Position numbers and translations under genes: made by a program. The notes under the pieces are model-generated. The model saw only the letters and a program-made list of their open reading frames with translations. It did no database searches and was not told the DNA's origin. Shown here one piece after another: positions 55,140-63,659 of a stretch of DNA of 64,000 nt. The stretch covers positions 372,001 to 436,000 of the forward strand of contig NZ_FWFP01000002.1 of the NCBI RefSeq assembly GCF_900172215.1. Direction: 5' to 3'. Source of the stretch: Ruegeria meonggei. GTDB taxonomy: Bacteria > Pseudomonadota > Alphaproteobacteria > Rhodobacterales > Rhodobacteraceae. The stretch's first letter is position 1. Each line of letters opens with the position of its first letter.

Positions 55140-55642
55140 TGGTCGCCGTAGCCTCCCCAGAAATTGGCGTCGGTCAGGATGGCGACCGGCTTGTTGCACA
55201 TGAACGTGTATTTCAGGATCGCGTCGAACTCTTCGACATCGGCCTGATGATGAAAATGGTAGGTCGGGATGTTCAGCTGCGCCAACAGGGCCTTGGTATG
55301 CACTGCCATTTCCACCTGACAGGCAATCGGCTCGCGCAGCTCACCCCGGTACGAGATCAGCATAGGCAGCGGCATCCGGTAATACTGGATCAGCGTCGCC
55401 AGCGTATTAATAGTCACACCGATGGCCGTGTTCTGCATGATAATGGCCGGGCGTTTGCCGCCCATCCAGGCACCGGCACACAGGCCCATGCCTTCGTCTT
55501 CCTTGTTCGAGGGGATGTGAAAGATGCCGTCGCGCTGGTCGATTTCCTCTATCACTCCTGCCAATTGCTTACACGGCACGGTGGTCACAAACGAGACATC
55601 GTTTGCGGCCAGATCGTCAGTGATCTTCTTGTCGATATTCAT
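55136..55642 (-). CDS. comD: Sulfopyruvate decarboxylase alpha subunit
   Basis: 168 residues, the pyrimidine-binding half of a split thiamine enzyme. SFVTTVPCKQLAGVIEEI, PSNKEDEGMGLCAGAWMGG with the cofactor-activating glutamate, and MQNTAIGVTINTLATLIQYYRMP are typical of ComD. Works with ComE (next gene). The operon context with HpsN and a 2-hydroxyacid dehydrogenase supports sulfopyruvate as substrate. Confidence 0.9.
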   Translation of the reverse strand: MNIDKKITDDLAANDVSFVTTVPCKQLAGVIEEIDQRDGIFHIPSNKEDEGMGLCAGAWMGGKRPAIIMQNTAIGVTINTLATLIQYYRMPLPMLISYRGELREPIACQVEMAVHTKALLAQLNIPTYHFHHQADVEEFDAILKYTFMCNKPVAILTDANFWGGYGDQ

Positions 55643-55690
55643 ATCTGGTCTGTCTGTCCTGTTTGGGGCGCCCGCGGCGCGATTAATTGA

Positions 55691-56101
55691 TTAAACCCTG
55701 CGATGCACATGCACGGCACAGCCGGCATGGCGCACAACCCGTGACGCAGTTGATCCCAGGAAGTAATCGCTGAGGCCCGGCTTGTGCGAGCCGATAACGA
55801 TGCAATCCACATCGTTGTCGTTGGCGTAGTCGATAATGGTCCGCGCGGTGTGCCCACGAGTAATTTCAGGCTTGATGCCATCCAGCCCCGAGACCTTTTC
55901 CCGCAGCAGGTTGCCCGCCGCGCGAAAGCCTTCGGCCACCGTGTCCTTGTCAAGATACGCACTGACCGAGCCCTGCGGCATCTCATAGACGTGCAGTGCA
56001 ACGATCTCGGCACCATCCGCTGACAAAGCTCGGGCCACCTGCAACGTGTGCTGCGAAATACCGTGATCCAATGCCATGGGAACCAGAATTTTCTTATACA
56101 T
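55691..56101 (-). CDS. UspA-family universal stress protein (TRAP-associated)
   Basis: 136 residues from ATG 56101 with GGAGG five bases upstream. One Usp domain: MYKKILVPMALDHG, and the nucleotide-binding IVIGSHKPGLSDYFLGSTASRVVRHAGCAVHVHR, matching the G-2x-G-9x-G-S/T pattern of ATP-binding members. UspA proteins are often encoded with TRAP transporters (TeaD of Halomonas is the studied case, which tunes TeaABC uptake). It sits inside the sulfonate operon between the alcohol dehydrogenase and comD. Confidence 0.88.
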   Translation of the reverse strand: MYKKILVPMALDHGISQHTLQVARALSADGAEIVALHVYEMPQGSVSAYLDKDTVAEGFRAAGNLLREKVSGLDGIKPEITRGHTARTIIDYANDNDVDCIVIGSHKPGLSDYFLGSTASRVVRHAGCAVHVHRRV

Positions 56102-56124
56102 GAATACCTCCGTTATTGCCGGGC

Positions 56125-57105
56125 CTAGACCCATGGTGCGAGGATGATTTTCGGGGCCGCGACAGCCCCCTTGCGCAAGTCCCGGAACGCCTCAGCCCCA
56201 TCGGACAACGCCCGTTCTTCGATCCAGTCCAGACGGCCCAGGCGACCATCGAATATGGCCCGTGCTGTCTGGCGGAAATCCTCGGCCGTGTAAGTATAGG
56301 TGCCGACAAATGTGATTTCTTGCAAGGTCATACGGCGGATATCCAACCCTCTGGTGTCCTCGCCCAGCCCAACATGTGCGATCACGCCGCCCGGTTGAAC
56401 CCGTGCAGAGGCCAATGCCCGGGTTGCCGCAAATCCAACTGCGTCGACCACCAAGGGAAACGTATCCTCTGTTTCTGCGGCCACATTGAAACCGCCAACG
56501 CCCTGTAGGTAGTTGCGCCGCAATTCGCTGGGTTCAACGATCACAACATCGCCCGACCCCATGGCCATCAATGCCAGGGCAGCAGCCACACCGATGGCGC
56601 CGCCGCCAATCACCAAAGCCGTTTTGTCCATTCCCGGATGCAGCGCCTCAAGGCCCAGACGCGCCGCGTGCCAGCTGACAGCCAAGGGCTCGGCCAACGC
56701 AGCCCGGGCAAAGCTCACATGATCCGGCACCGTAACCAGATTGGTCTCAGGCATGGCAACGTATTGGGCAAAGGCCCCTTCGCGCGGCGGCATCGAGATG
56801 ATCTGGCGGTCAGGGCACAGGTTCTCGCGCCCCTCGGAACAGGCCGTACAGGCGCCGCAACTGACCAAAGGGTTGATCGTCACCCGGGCCCCATCCCGCG
56901 AACCACCTGTTATCACACCTGCAGCCTCGTGGCCCAGGATCAAGGGCGCGGGACGGCGCGCATCATGACCCAGATACGCGTGCATGTCCGATCCGCAGAT
57001 ACCAACGGCCTCAATGCGGATCAGATGCTCACCCTCGCGCGGGGATGCGTCCGGAACGTCCCGAAATGCCACCTGTTCAACACCCTCATAGACCAGCGCT
57101 TTCAT
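56125..57105 (-). CDS. Zinc-dependent alcohol dehydrogenase (HpsP-like, sulfonate operon)
   Basis: 326 residues of the medium-chain dehydrogenase family. Catalytic zinc ligands in GICGSD (Cys37) and LGHEAAG (His59, Glu60); structural zinc cysteines 83, 86, 89 and 97. The NAD motif is GGGAIGVAAAL. With the adjoining SDR it could form the pair of 2-dehydrogenases that interconvert the enantiomers of 2,3-dihydroxypropane-1-sulfonate through the ketone, as proposed for HpsO and HpsP of Cupriavidus pinatubonensis. Which of the two enantiomers it uses cannot be told. Four-base overlap with the SDR gene. Confidence 0.83.
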   Translation of the reverse strand: MKALVYEGVEQVAFRDVPDASPREGEHLIRIEAVGICGSDMHAYLGHDARRPAPLILGHEAAGVITGGSRDGARVTINPLVSCGACTACSEGRENLCPDRQIISMPPREGAFAQYVAMPETNLVTVPDHVSFARAALAEPLAVSWHAARLGLEALHPGMDKTALVIGGGAIGVAAALALMAMGSGDVVIVEPSELRRNYLQGVGGFNVAAETEDTFPLVVDAVGFAATRALASARVQPGGVIAHVGLGEDTRGLDIRRMTLQEITFVGTYTYTAEDFRQTARAIFDGRLGRLDWIEERALSDGAEAFRDLRKGAVAAPKIILAPWV

Positions 57106-57863
57106 TTTGCGGTGAACCCCCCGTCGACCATCAGGACCTGACCTGTTACGTAATCCGACGCCTTAGAGCACAGAAACAGGATCGGCCCGTCGATATCCTC
57201 CATCCGGCCATTGCGCCGGATACAGGTCTGGTCGGCGTTGCGTGCGGCACGCTCAGGGTCATCAAAGACAGCCTGTGTCAGTTCCGTGGGAAAAAACCCT
57301 GGCCCGATGGCGTTGGCGGTAATGCCATGCGGCGACCACGCTTCGGCCATTGCGCGGGTCAATTGCCCGATCCCGGCCTTAGTGGCGCCATAGGCAATCC
57401 CCCCGGGAAACGCCCGGGTCGTCTGCAGTGAGGCAAAGTTAACGATCCTCCCCCATCCGCGCTTTTTCATTGCAGGCACCATGGCCTGACTTAGAAAGAA
57501 CGGCGCGCTGAGGTTCAGAGACAGGGTCCTGTCCCACCCTTGTGGTGTCACATCGTCCGCCGCTTCGCGTGTATTAACCCCGGCCGCATGGATCACAATG
57601 TCAGGCGCGCCGAATTTAGCGTTGACCTCGTCTACCAGCGTTCCGATCTGTGCGCGTTCAGCGATGTCTGCCACGACGGTACCGGCTTTGTCACCGATTT
57701 CAGCCTTCAGATCATCCAACGCCTCGGCCCTGCGGGCAACACCGACCACCTGCGCACCAGCGGCAGCCAGCGCTTTGGCAACCCTGCGACCAAGGCCAGA
57801 GCTTGCCCCGGTTATACAAGCCACCCGCCCAGTCAGGTCAAATAGCGTACGGGGGTCATCCAT
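57102..57863 (-). CDS. Short-chain dehydrogenase (HpsO-like, sulfonate operon)
   Basis: 253 residues. NAD motif TGASSGLGRRVAKAL at about 18-32, NTREAAD after the NAG-type segment (HAAGVN), catalytic Ser-Tyr-Lys in FASLQTTRAFPGGIAYGATKAG, and a C-terminal TGQVLMVDGGF. Proposed partner of the zinc alcohol dehydrogenase for racemising dihydroxypropanesulfonate, or an alternative oxidase of its 2-hydroxyl. Its start overlaps the hpsN stop by eight bases. Confidence 0.85.
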   Translation of the reverse strand: MDDPRTLFDLTGRVACITGASSGLGRRVAKALAAAGAQVVGVARRAEALDDLKAEIGDKAGTVVADIAERAQIGTLVDEVNAKFGAPDIVIHAAGVNTREAADDVTPQGWDRTLSLNLSAPFFLSQAMVPAMKKRGWGRIVNFASLQTTRAFPGGIAYGATKAGIGQLTRAMAEAWSPHGITANAIGPGFFPTELTQAVFDDPERAARNADQTCIRRNGRMEDIDGPILFLCSKASDYVTGQVLMVDGGFTAK

Positions 57864-59163
57864 CTGCGGTCAGGTCGAACTGTTCATCCGGGAAATACTT
57901 GGCCAGACGCACATCTGCCGCGCGGGCGTGACCTTCCATTCCTTCCAGGCGCGATATGCGGGCAGTGGCCACAGCAATAGACTTGGACCCTTCCCGCGTG
58001 GCCCGCTGCCATGTCACGATCTTCATGTATTTGTGGACACTCAACCCACCTGTGTAACTGGCCGCACCAGAGGTCGGCAGCACGTGGTTGGTACCCGTCG
58101 CTTTGTCGCCGTAAGATACCGTCGTTTCTTCTCCAAGAAACAATGAGCCGTAGCAGGTTAGCCGGCTCAACCACCAATCCAGATCCTCGGCCTGAACGGT
58201 CAAATGTTCGGGGGCGTATTCGTCCGAACAGGCCGCCATCTCTTCGCGGTCCGAACAGACGATCACCTCGGCATAGTCGCGCCACGCGGCCGAGGCGTTT
58301 TCGCGATTCAACTCGGGCAGATCCTCGATCAGTGTTGGCACCAGATCCATCACCTTTTGCGCCAGCGCGCGATCATCCGTGATTAGCCAAACGGGCGAGT
58401 TATAGCCATGCTCGGCCTGGCTGACCAAATCGGTCGCCACCACAAGCGCGTCCGAAGTGGCATCGGCAAGCACCAGGCTATCCGTCGGACCCGCGATCAT
58501 ATCGATGCCAACTGTGCCGTAAAGAATGCGTTTTGCTTCGGCTACAAACTGGTTGCCCGGGCCCACAAGAATATTGGCACTCGGCAGGCCGAACAGGCCG
58601 TAGGTCATCGCGGCAACGCCCTGCACGCCGCCCATAGCCAGAATGCTGTCAGCGCCACAGATATGCGCAGCATAGACAATCGCAGGTGCAACCCCTTCGC
58701 CAGGGCGCGGCGGAGAACAGGCGGTGATGTGGCGGCACCCAGCAACCTTGGCCGTCGTCACAGTCATGATCGCGCTGGCGATATGGCTATATCGCCCGCC
58801 AGGAACGTAGCAGCCCGCCGCATCGACCGGGATCGCCTTTTGACCAGCGACAAAGCCGGGCACGATCTCCATCTCGACATCCGACACCGTTGCTTTTTGG
58901 GTTTCCGCAAAGCGGCGCACATTATCATGAGCAAACCGAATATCAGCCTTCAGCTTTTCTGGAACCAGAGCAATTGCGGCGTCTATTTCGGCCTGTGTCA
59001 TCAAGACGTTGCCTTCGAACTTGTCGAACTTGACCGCGTATTCCAGCGCCTTGGCGTCACCGCCTACTTCGATATCAGCAAGGATGGTTTTGACCGTATC
59101 ATGCACCTCGGTGGCATGGGATTGAGCGGTCAGGGTCGCCTTTTTCAAATAGTCACGAGGCAT
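57856..59163 (-). CDS. hpsN: Sulfopropanediol 3-dehydrogenase HpsN (histidinol dehydrogenase family)
   Basis: 435 residues. All catalytic features of the HisD family are kept: zinc ligands Gln249 and His252 in SQAEHG, Asp353 in YGDKATGTNH and a late histidine in EGHARAADVR; proton-transfer pair Glu319-His320 in YAPEHL. No his genes are near; instead it is coupled to a TRAP transporter, two dehydrogenases and ComDE, the setting of HpsN, which oxidises (R)-2,3-dihydroxypropane-1-sulfonate to (R)-sulfolactate with NAD+. ATG 59163 was chosen with AGGA about ten bases upstream. True histidinol dehydrogenase is the formal alternative. Confidence 0.85.
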   Translation of the reverse strand: MPRDYLKKATLTAQSHATEVHDTVKTILADIEVGGDAKALEYAVKFDKFEGNVLMTQAEIDAAIALVPEKLKADIRFAHDNVRRFAETQKATVSDVEMEIVPGFVAGQKAIPVDAAGCYVPGGRYSHIASAIMTVTTAKVAGCRHITACSPPRPGEGVAPAIVYAAHICGADSILAMGGVQGVAAMTYGLFGLPSANILVGPGNQFVAEAKRILYGTVGIDMIAGPTDSLVLADATSDALVVATDLVSQAEHGYNSPVWLITDDRALAQKVMDLVPTLIEDLPELNRENASAAWRDYAEVIVCSDREEMAACSDEYAPEHLTVQAEDLDWWLSRLTCYGSLFLGEETTVSYGDKATGTNHVLPTSGAASYTGGLSVHKYMKIVTWQRATREGSKSIAVATARISRLEGMEGHARAADVRLAKYFPDEQFDLTADG

Positions 59164-59175
59164 AGTCAGCAAGTC

Positions 59176-60504
59176 CTATTGGTAAATTGCAGGAAGTAGG
59201 GTTGTTGAAACCGCTGGAACATAAGCGATCAGAAGAACGACGATCAGCATCGTCAATACAAAGGGCACCGCACGGGCTGCAATCTTCAGAATGGACTCAC
59301 CGGTAATGCCAGATACGACAAACAGGTTCAGTCCCAGCGGCGGCGTAATGAACCCCACGCCCAGCGCGGTGATCATCATGATGCAGAACTGGATTTCGTT
59401 CATGCCGATATTATCCGCGAGCGGTTTGAGGATTGGTGCAAGGATCACGATGTTGGGCGTTGTTTCCATCACACAGCCAGCCGCAATCAGAATGCCGATC
59501 ATCAACAGGATCAAAACGTAAGGATCGTCCGTCAGCGCCGTGATCGACGCTACGAACCCCTGCGGCACGCCCATGATCGCCAGCGCCTCGGCCAGCGGCG
59601 CCGAGAAGGCGATGATCGGCAGGATCACACCGTTCACTTTGGCCGAGCTGACCAGCATCGACGGGAAATCCGCCAGCGTCAGAGTGCGCATGATAAAGCC
59701 CATGACGATGGTGACGACAACGGCGGTCGCACCGGCCTCGGTCGGTGTTAGGCGACCCGAGAAGATACCGTAGAAGATGATCCCGGGGACGATAAACGCG
59801 TACCATCCGGACTTCAGCGCTTTGCCCAGATTGGCCAGCCATTCACCAAACGTCATCACCCCGCCGCCCTCGTACAGATAAATGCGGTTCACGATAAGGT
59901 TGGTGATCAGGATCGACAGCAAAATGGCCAGGCCGGGAATAAGAGCTGCCAGAAACAAGGTCGAGGCGGAAATCCCCAGAACAAGGCCGATGATAATATA
60001 GGCAATAGACGGCGGGATCAGAATGCCGGTACAGGCACCTGCAGCCACCAACGCGCAGGCATAGGGGCGTGGATAGCCGCTTTCGACCAGCCGGTTGATG
60101 GTCATACGCCCCACAGCAGCAGCCCCCGCAGCGTCTGAGCCCGAGATCGCGGCAAACATACCACAAACGAGAACGGTCGCCGACCCAAAGCCACCTTTGG
60201 TGAAACAGGTCAATGCCTCGGCCACGTCCAGGAATTTTCGGGACAGTCCCGTTCGGACCAGAACGTCTCCGGTCAGGATGAACAGCGGGACAGCGGTTAA
60301 GGCAAAGGCGTCGATGCCGGTAAACAGGCTTTCTCCGACAAGGCTAAGCGGCAGATCGCCGGACATGACCAGCATGACGATCGCAGCCGTTCCAATCGCG
60401 GCCCAAACAGGAACCGCCATCGCAATCAGGGCAACGAACAGGATGACAGGCAGGTAAAAATCCCAGCCCAGTTCAACGGATTGATTGAGGGTACCCCAGA
60501 GCAT
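59176..60504 (-). CDS. TRAP transporter large permease (DctM type)
   Basis: 442 residues, twelve or so membrane helices. Family segments include VPLFILTGDVLVRTGLSRKF, SGSDAAGAAAVGRMTI and the C-terminal FITPPLGLNLFVVSGI. It couples sodium entry to uptake of the ligand delivered by the binding protein, here probably dihydroxypropanesulfonate (HpsM-like by position). Twelve bases before hpsN, eleven after the small permease. Confidence 0.9.
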   Translation of the reverse strand: MLWGTLNQSVELGWDFYLPVILFVALIAMAVPVWAAIGTAAIVMLVMSGDLPLSLVGESLFTGIDAFALTAVPLFILTGDVLVRTGLSRKFLDVAEALTCFTKGGFGSATVLVCGMFAAISGSDAAGAAAVGRMTINRLVESGYPRPYACALVAAGACTGILIPPSIAYIIIGLVLGISASTLFLAALIPGLAILLSILITNLIVNRIYLYEGGGVMTFGEWLANLGKALKSGWYAFIVPGIIFYGIFSGRLTPTEAGATAVVVTIVMGFIMRTLTLADFPSMLVSSAKVNGVILPIIAFSAPLAEALAIMGVPQGFVASITALTDDPYVLILLMIGILIAAGCVMETTPNIVILAPILKPLADNIGMNEIQFCIMMITALGVGFITPPLGLNLFVVSGITGESILKIAARAVPFVLTMLIVVLLIAYVPAVSTTLLPAIYQ

Positions 60505-60515
60505 TCTGTTTCTCC

Positions 60516-61031
60516 TCAGTCAAACAGCTTGTCACCTTCGAAGACGGGGGTGCCGTCACGAAGGGATTTCAAATCACGCATGAAGGACTGGATTAAACGC
60601 CAGATCATCAGGGCAAATCCGGTGGGAACGGCCATCAGGAACCAGACCTTGGAGATCCGTAAACCATCCGTTACAGACCCAAACTTGGCCGAGACATGCA
60701 CCGCCTCATACGACCAGTAGAGCGCAATGACTGCCACGCCAAACATCACCAGATCACCGAAGATATACAGCAACGCCTTGGGGCGCGGCCCAAGGTAATG
60801 CATGATCACGTCGATGCGAATATGTGCCCGTTCCTTGACCGCCGCAGCGGCCCCGATCCAGGCAAGGTAGATAAAGGAATAACGGACGATTTCTTCGCCC
60901 CAAATTGAGGAAAAGGCAAAGATCTCCCGCCTCAGAACCTCAATAGCCATGGTGATGACCAGCATCGTGTAGAACACCAGCAGCAACCAACGCTCTGCGT
61001 TTCGGTCTATATTCTGAAAAATGGTCATCAC
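60516..61031 (-). CDS. TRAP transporter small permease (DctQ type)
   Basis: 171 residues with four membrane helices; WGEEIVRYSFIYLAWIGAAAAVKERAHIRIDV is the DctQ family hallmark (written in two parts it spans residues 44-75). Works with the large permease. It is preceded by a strong hairpin in the 108-base gap after the binding-protein gene. Confidence 0.88.
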   Translation of the reverse strand: MMTIFQNIDRNAERWLLLVFYTMLVITMAIEVLRREIFAFSSIWGEEIVRYSFIYLAWIGAAAAVKERAHIRIDVIMHYLGPRPKALLYIFGDLVMFGVAVIALYWSYEAVHVSAKFGSVTDGLRISKVWFLMAVPTGFALMIWRLIQSFMRDLKSLRDGTPVFEGDKLFD

Positions 61032-61048
61032 GTCCCTCGACGATAGAA

Positions 61049-61094
61049 CAGCCAGGCCAAAGCCTTCTGGTTCGGGCCCTTTCAGGCCTGGCTG
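61049..61094 (-). terminator. Intercistronic hairpin between TRAP binding protein and small permease
   Basis: A perfect 10-bp inverted repeat, CAGCCAGGCC at 61049-61058 and GGCCTGGCTG at 61085-61094, with a 26-nt loop, lies in the 108-base gap after the binding-protein gene. There is no T-run on the minus strand (TTCTATCG follows), so it is more likely a partial attenuator or RNA-stabilising structure that lets the binding protein be made in excess over the permeases. Confidence 0.6.
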
Positions 61095-61139
61095 TGAGTG
61101 GTAAAACCGGGTGCCCGATCGGCGCCCGTCACGGCAGCT

Positions 61140-62285
61140 TTAGGCGTCGTGAACGTAGTATTTGCCCTGCGTTCCAGCCGCTTCGACCAGTTTGTCGAAC
61201 TTATCCATCGATCCGGCCAGTTCAGTCTTGAACGGATCCCATTCAGACCGCTGATAGCCACCAACATCTTGCCATTCCGCCAGTTGATCATCTGTCAGCG
61301 ACTGGAATTGCACACCGGCCTTGTTCAGCTCGGCCATGGCATAAGCACGGGCTGATGGCACTTTGGACAGGTTCTGGTGGCTGGTCATTTCCGCGCCCCA
61401 CATGATGCCTTCCTGCACATCGGCAGGCATCGAATTGAACCATTCAAGGTTACAGGAATAAACCTGACTGTCCGGCACCGCCTGCGTGAAGGTGACATTG
61501 CTGAGGATGTCCTTGAAGCCAAAGACATAAAGCGCACCTACTGAGGGATCCAGCGCATCTGCGACACCCTGTTTGATTGCCGAAGGTGTCTCGCCCCAGG
61601 CCACAGGTGTCGGATTCGCGCCGACCATGCGGTAATACTGCTGCAGCATTTTTGATCCCGGCACGCGGAATTTCACACCGCTCATGTCGCCCGGCGTGAC
61701 AATGGGGTTACCCCCCTGACGCACGGCCACAACACGCGGGTCGATCACCACGTAAAACAGTGCTTTGAACCCTGCGGCCTCGACCTTGGGGTGTACTTCG
61801 CTTTTCCATGTGTCGGAATGGACAAGGTTTGTGAACCGCTGGTTCGAACCACACAGATAGGGCATGTTGATCAGATCAACGGTTGACGCAAACGGCGCGA
61901 AATTCGACAGCGAGTGCTGTGCGGCCTGAATGGTGCCACCCTGAACCTTCTGCACCAACGCGCCACCCGCGCCCAGCTGCCCGCCCGGGGCCAGCTTGAC
62001 ATAGACCTTGCCGTTGCTGGCGTTCTGGATGTTTTCCTTCAGATCCAGCTGCATGATCGGATAGCTGCGCGACGCCCCCAGAACATAAGCGGTCGCAATC
62101 GTCATGACGTGATCAGCGGCCTTCTCGCGCTCGCTTTCTTCCTTGGCTGTCTGCGCCGCGGCCTCGGATGACCACAACACGCCGCCAGCCCCGGCAACCA
62201 GAGCAGCAGTGAACGCACCCCCGGCGCTCAGCTTCAGGAAGTTGCGGCGTTCTTCTGACGCAAGCTTGTTTCTGTCGTTGTTCAT
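61140..62285 (-). CDS. TRAP transporter periplasmic substrate-binding protein (Tat-exported)
   Basis: 381 residues. The N-terminus has a twin-arginine signal (EERRNFLKLSAGGAF, then hydrophobic to SSEAAAQ). The mature protein is of DctP type: ALDPSVGALYVFGFKDILSNV and the conserved arginine region VKFRVPGSKMLQQYY, where an Arg usually binds the acidic group of the ligand. In this operon the ligand is probably dihydroxypropanesulfonate or sulfolactate. Export through Tat suggests folding before transport. It starts 24 bases after the small membrane protein gene. Confidence 0.9.
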   Translation of the reverse strand: MNNDRNKLASEERRNFLKLSAGGAFTAALVAGAGGVLWSSEAAAQTAKEESEREKAADHVMTIATAYVLGASRSYPIMQLDLKENIQNASNGKVYVKLAPGGQLGAGGALVQKVQGGTIQAAQHSLSNFAPFASTVDLINMPYLCGSNQRFTNLVHSDTWKSEVHPKVEAAGFKALFYVVIDPRVVAVRQGGNPIVTPGDMSGVKFRVPGSKMLQQYYRMVGANPTPVAWGETPSAIKQGVADALDPSVGALYVFGFKDILSNVTFTQAVPDSQVYSCNLEWFNSMPADVQEGIMWGAEMTSHQNLSKVPSARAYAMAELNKAGVQFQSLTDDQLAEWQDVGGYQRSEWDPFKTELAGSMDKFDKLVEAAGTQGKYYVHDA

Positions 62286-62309
62286 TTAGTGCCCTCCCAA
62301 GCAGAAAAG

Positions 62310-62495
62310 TCAGCCGTCGCTTTCTGCGTCGCGGTCAGCTTCTTTTTTCAAAATTGCGACAACGAATAGGATCGAGGCCGCGAACAGAACCAACATCTCT
62401 CCTACGTCCCCAAGGAATGCACTGGCTGCAAAAGCGCCCAAGGCCACGTTCGCAAAGTAGATGGCAAACACGATGGCGGATGCAGTCAAAAACAT
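62310..62495 (-). CDS. Small two-helix membrane protein at the head of the sulfonate operon
   Basis: 61 residues, not recognised. Two hydrophobic helices (MFLTASAIVFAIYFANVAL and DVGEMLVLFAASILFVVAIL) and a charged tail KKEADRDAESDG. AAGGGAATCCC lies a few bases before the ATG. It is the first gene after the two LacI-type operators and so the first to be transcribed; it may assist the TRAP permease. Its size and lack of known motifs leave function open. Confidence 0.65.
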   Translation of the reverse strand: MFLTASAIVFAIYFANVALGAFAASAFLGDVGEMLVLFAASILFVVAILKKEADRDAESDG

Positions 62496-62531
62496 TTCAG
62501 GGATTCCCTTTGGATTCGGCTCAATCCCATT

Positions 62532-62545
62532 TGTAAGCGCTTACA
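62532..62545. promoter_or_regulatory. LacI-type operator 1
   Basis: TGTAAGCGCTTACA is a perfect 14-bp palindrome with the central CG step typical of LacI/GalR-family operators. It lies 37 bases upstream of the first gene of the sulfonate operon and about 89 bases before the LacI-family gene, so one protein bound here can control both directions. Confidence 0.85.
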
Positions 62546-62552
62546 TAAAAAA

Positions 62553-62566
62553 TGCAAGCGCTTACA
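62553..62566. promoter_or_regulatory. LacI-type operator 2
   Basis: TGCAAGCGCTTACA differs from operator 1 at one base and is placed 21 bp from it, two helical turns, so two dimers would lie on the same face of the DNA. It is 68 bases before the LacI-family start codon. Confidence 0.82.
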
Positions 62567-62633
62567 TGAGCCACTTCCATTGGCGCTTGGTAAAGTCTAA
62601 ACTTATAGGCAAAAGCGAATTGCGAGTTTGAAA

Positions 62634-63659
62634 ATGTCGAAACTTCGGTCCGCGCCGACGCTGGAGGATGTGGCCAGGATGGCTGGGGTTTCGACAGCAA
62701 CTGTGTCGCGTTGCCTCAACAGTCCTGACAGAGTGGTCAAAGCGACGCGCCAACGGGTTTTGTCCGCAGTTGACACGCTGGGCTATACTCCGAACTTTGC
62801 TGCGCAAGTGATGGCGGCGAAACGCACTTTCACCATAGGCGCGATCATCCCCACAATGGAGAACGCGATTTTCGCCCGCGGGCTACAGGCGTTTCAGGAA
62901 GAGCTGCACCAGCGCGGCTATACGCTGCTGGTCTCAAGTTCTGCCTACAAGCCCGACCTAGAAGAAGAACAGATTCGCACCCTGGTCGCACGCGGCGCGG
63001 ACGGGCTGTTGCTGATCGGGCATGATCGCGATCCAAAAATCTATGAATATCTGGATCGGCGGAAAATCCCGGTGCTTGTGGCCTGGTCATACTTGCCTGA
63101 CGCTCAGGTTCCGTCGATCGGCTTTGACAACCGCGCAGCTATGTTCGAGCTGACAAACCGCGTGATCGGGTTGGGTCACAAACGGATCGGTATGATTTCC
63201 GGCATCAGTGCGGGCAATGATCGTGCCCGCCTAAGGGTCGAAGGTGTGCGTGATGCGGTGGCGCAGAACGAACTGGCCGTATCGGACCTGCGGATCATCG
63301 AAACCCCTTATGAGATCGAAAACGGAGCAGCGGCGTTTTCCAACCTGATGTCCAAGGGCACCCGACCGACAGCCGTTTTGTGCGGGAACGATGTACTGGC
63401 GGTAGGTGCAATTCGCCGAGCGCAAGAGATGGGCCTCAGGGTGCCCCAGGATGTCTCGATCACCGGGTTTGATGATATCGAATTGGCCCGGATCGCCACC
63501 CCCGCCCTGACGACAGTGCATGTGCCGCATCGGGACATGGGCCGGAAGGCCGCGTTAGAGCTGGTTGGGATGGTGGAAAAAACGGCGGACGGCACGGCGC
63601 TGCGGCTGCCGACAACAATTGTTGAACGTCAATCCCTTGGACGCCCCGCCAAACCTTAG
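62634..63659 (+). CDS. LacI-family transcriptional regulator of the sulfonate operon
   Basis: 341 residues. Helix-turn-helix TLEDVARMAGVSTATVSRCLNSPDRV near the N-terminus, then hinge, and a periplasmic-binding-protein-like ligand domain (IGAIIPTMENAIFARGLQAF; SITGFDDIELARIATPALTTV). ATG 62634 is preferred to the upstream TTG 62628. Divergent to the operon, with two matching operators between them, it very likely represses the operon and itself, released by the sulfonate or a product of it. Its stop overlaps that of the convergent LysR gene by two or three bases. Confidence 0.92.
   Translation: MSKLRSAPTLEDVARMAGVSTATVSRCLNSPDRVVKATRQRVLSAVDTLGYTPNFAAQVMAAKRTFTIGAIIPTMENAIFARGLQAFQEELHQRGYTLLVSSSAYKPDLEEEQIRTLVARGADGLLLIGHDRDPKIYEYLDRRKIPVLVAWSYLPDAQVPSIGFDNRAAMFELTNRVIGLGHKRIGMISGISAGNDRARLRVEGVRDAVAQNELAVSDLRIIETPYEIENGAAAFSNLMSKGTRPTAVLCGNDVLAVGAIRRAQEMGLRVPQDVSITGFDDIELARIATPALTTVHVPHRDMGRKAALELVGMVEKTADGTALRLPTTIVERQSLGRPAKP

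Noticed and set aside
57856..59163. Annotation as histidinol dehydrogenase for histidine synthesis
   Set aside because: Catalytic residues are shared with HpsN; neighbours are a TRAP transporter, dehydrogenases and ComDE, and no other his gene is present.
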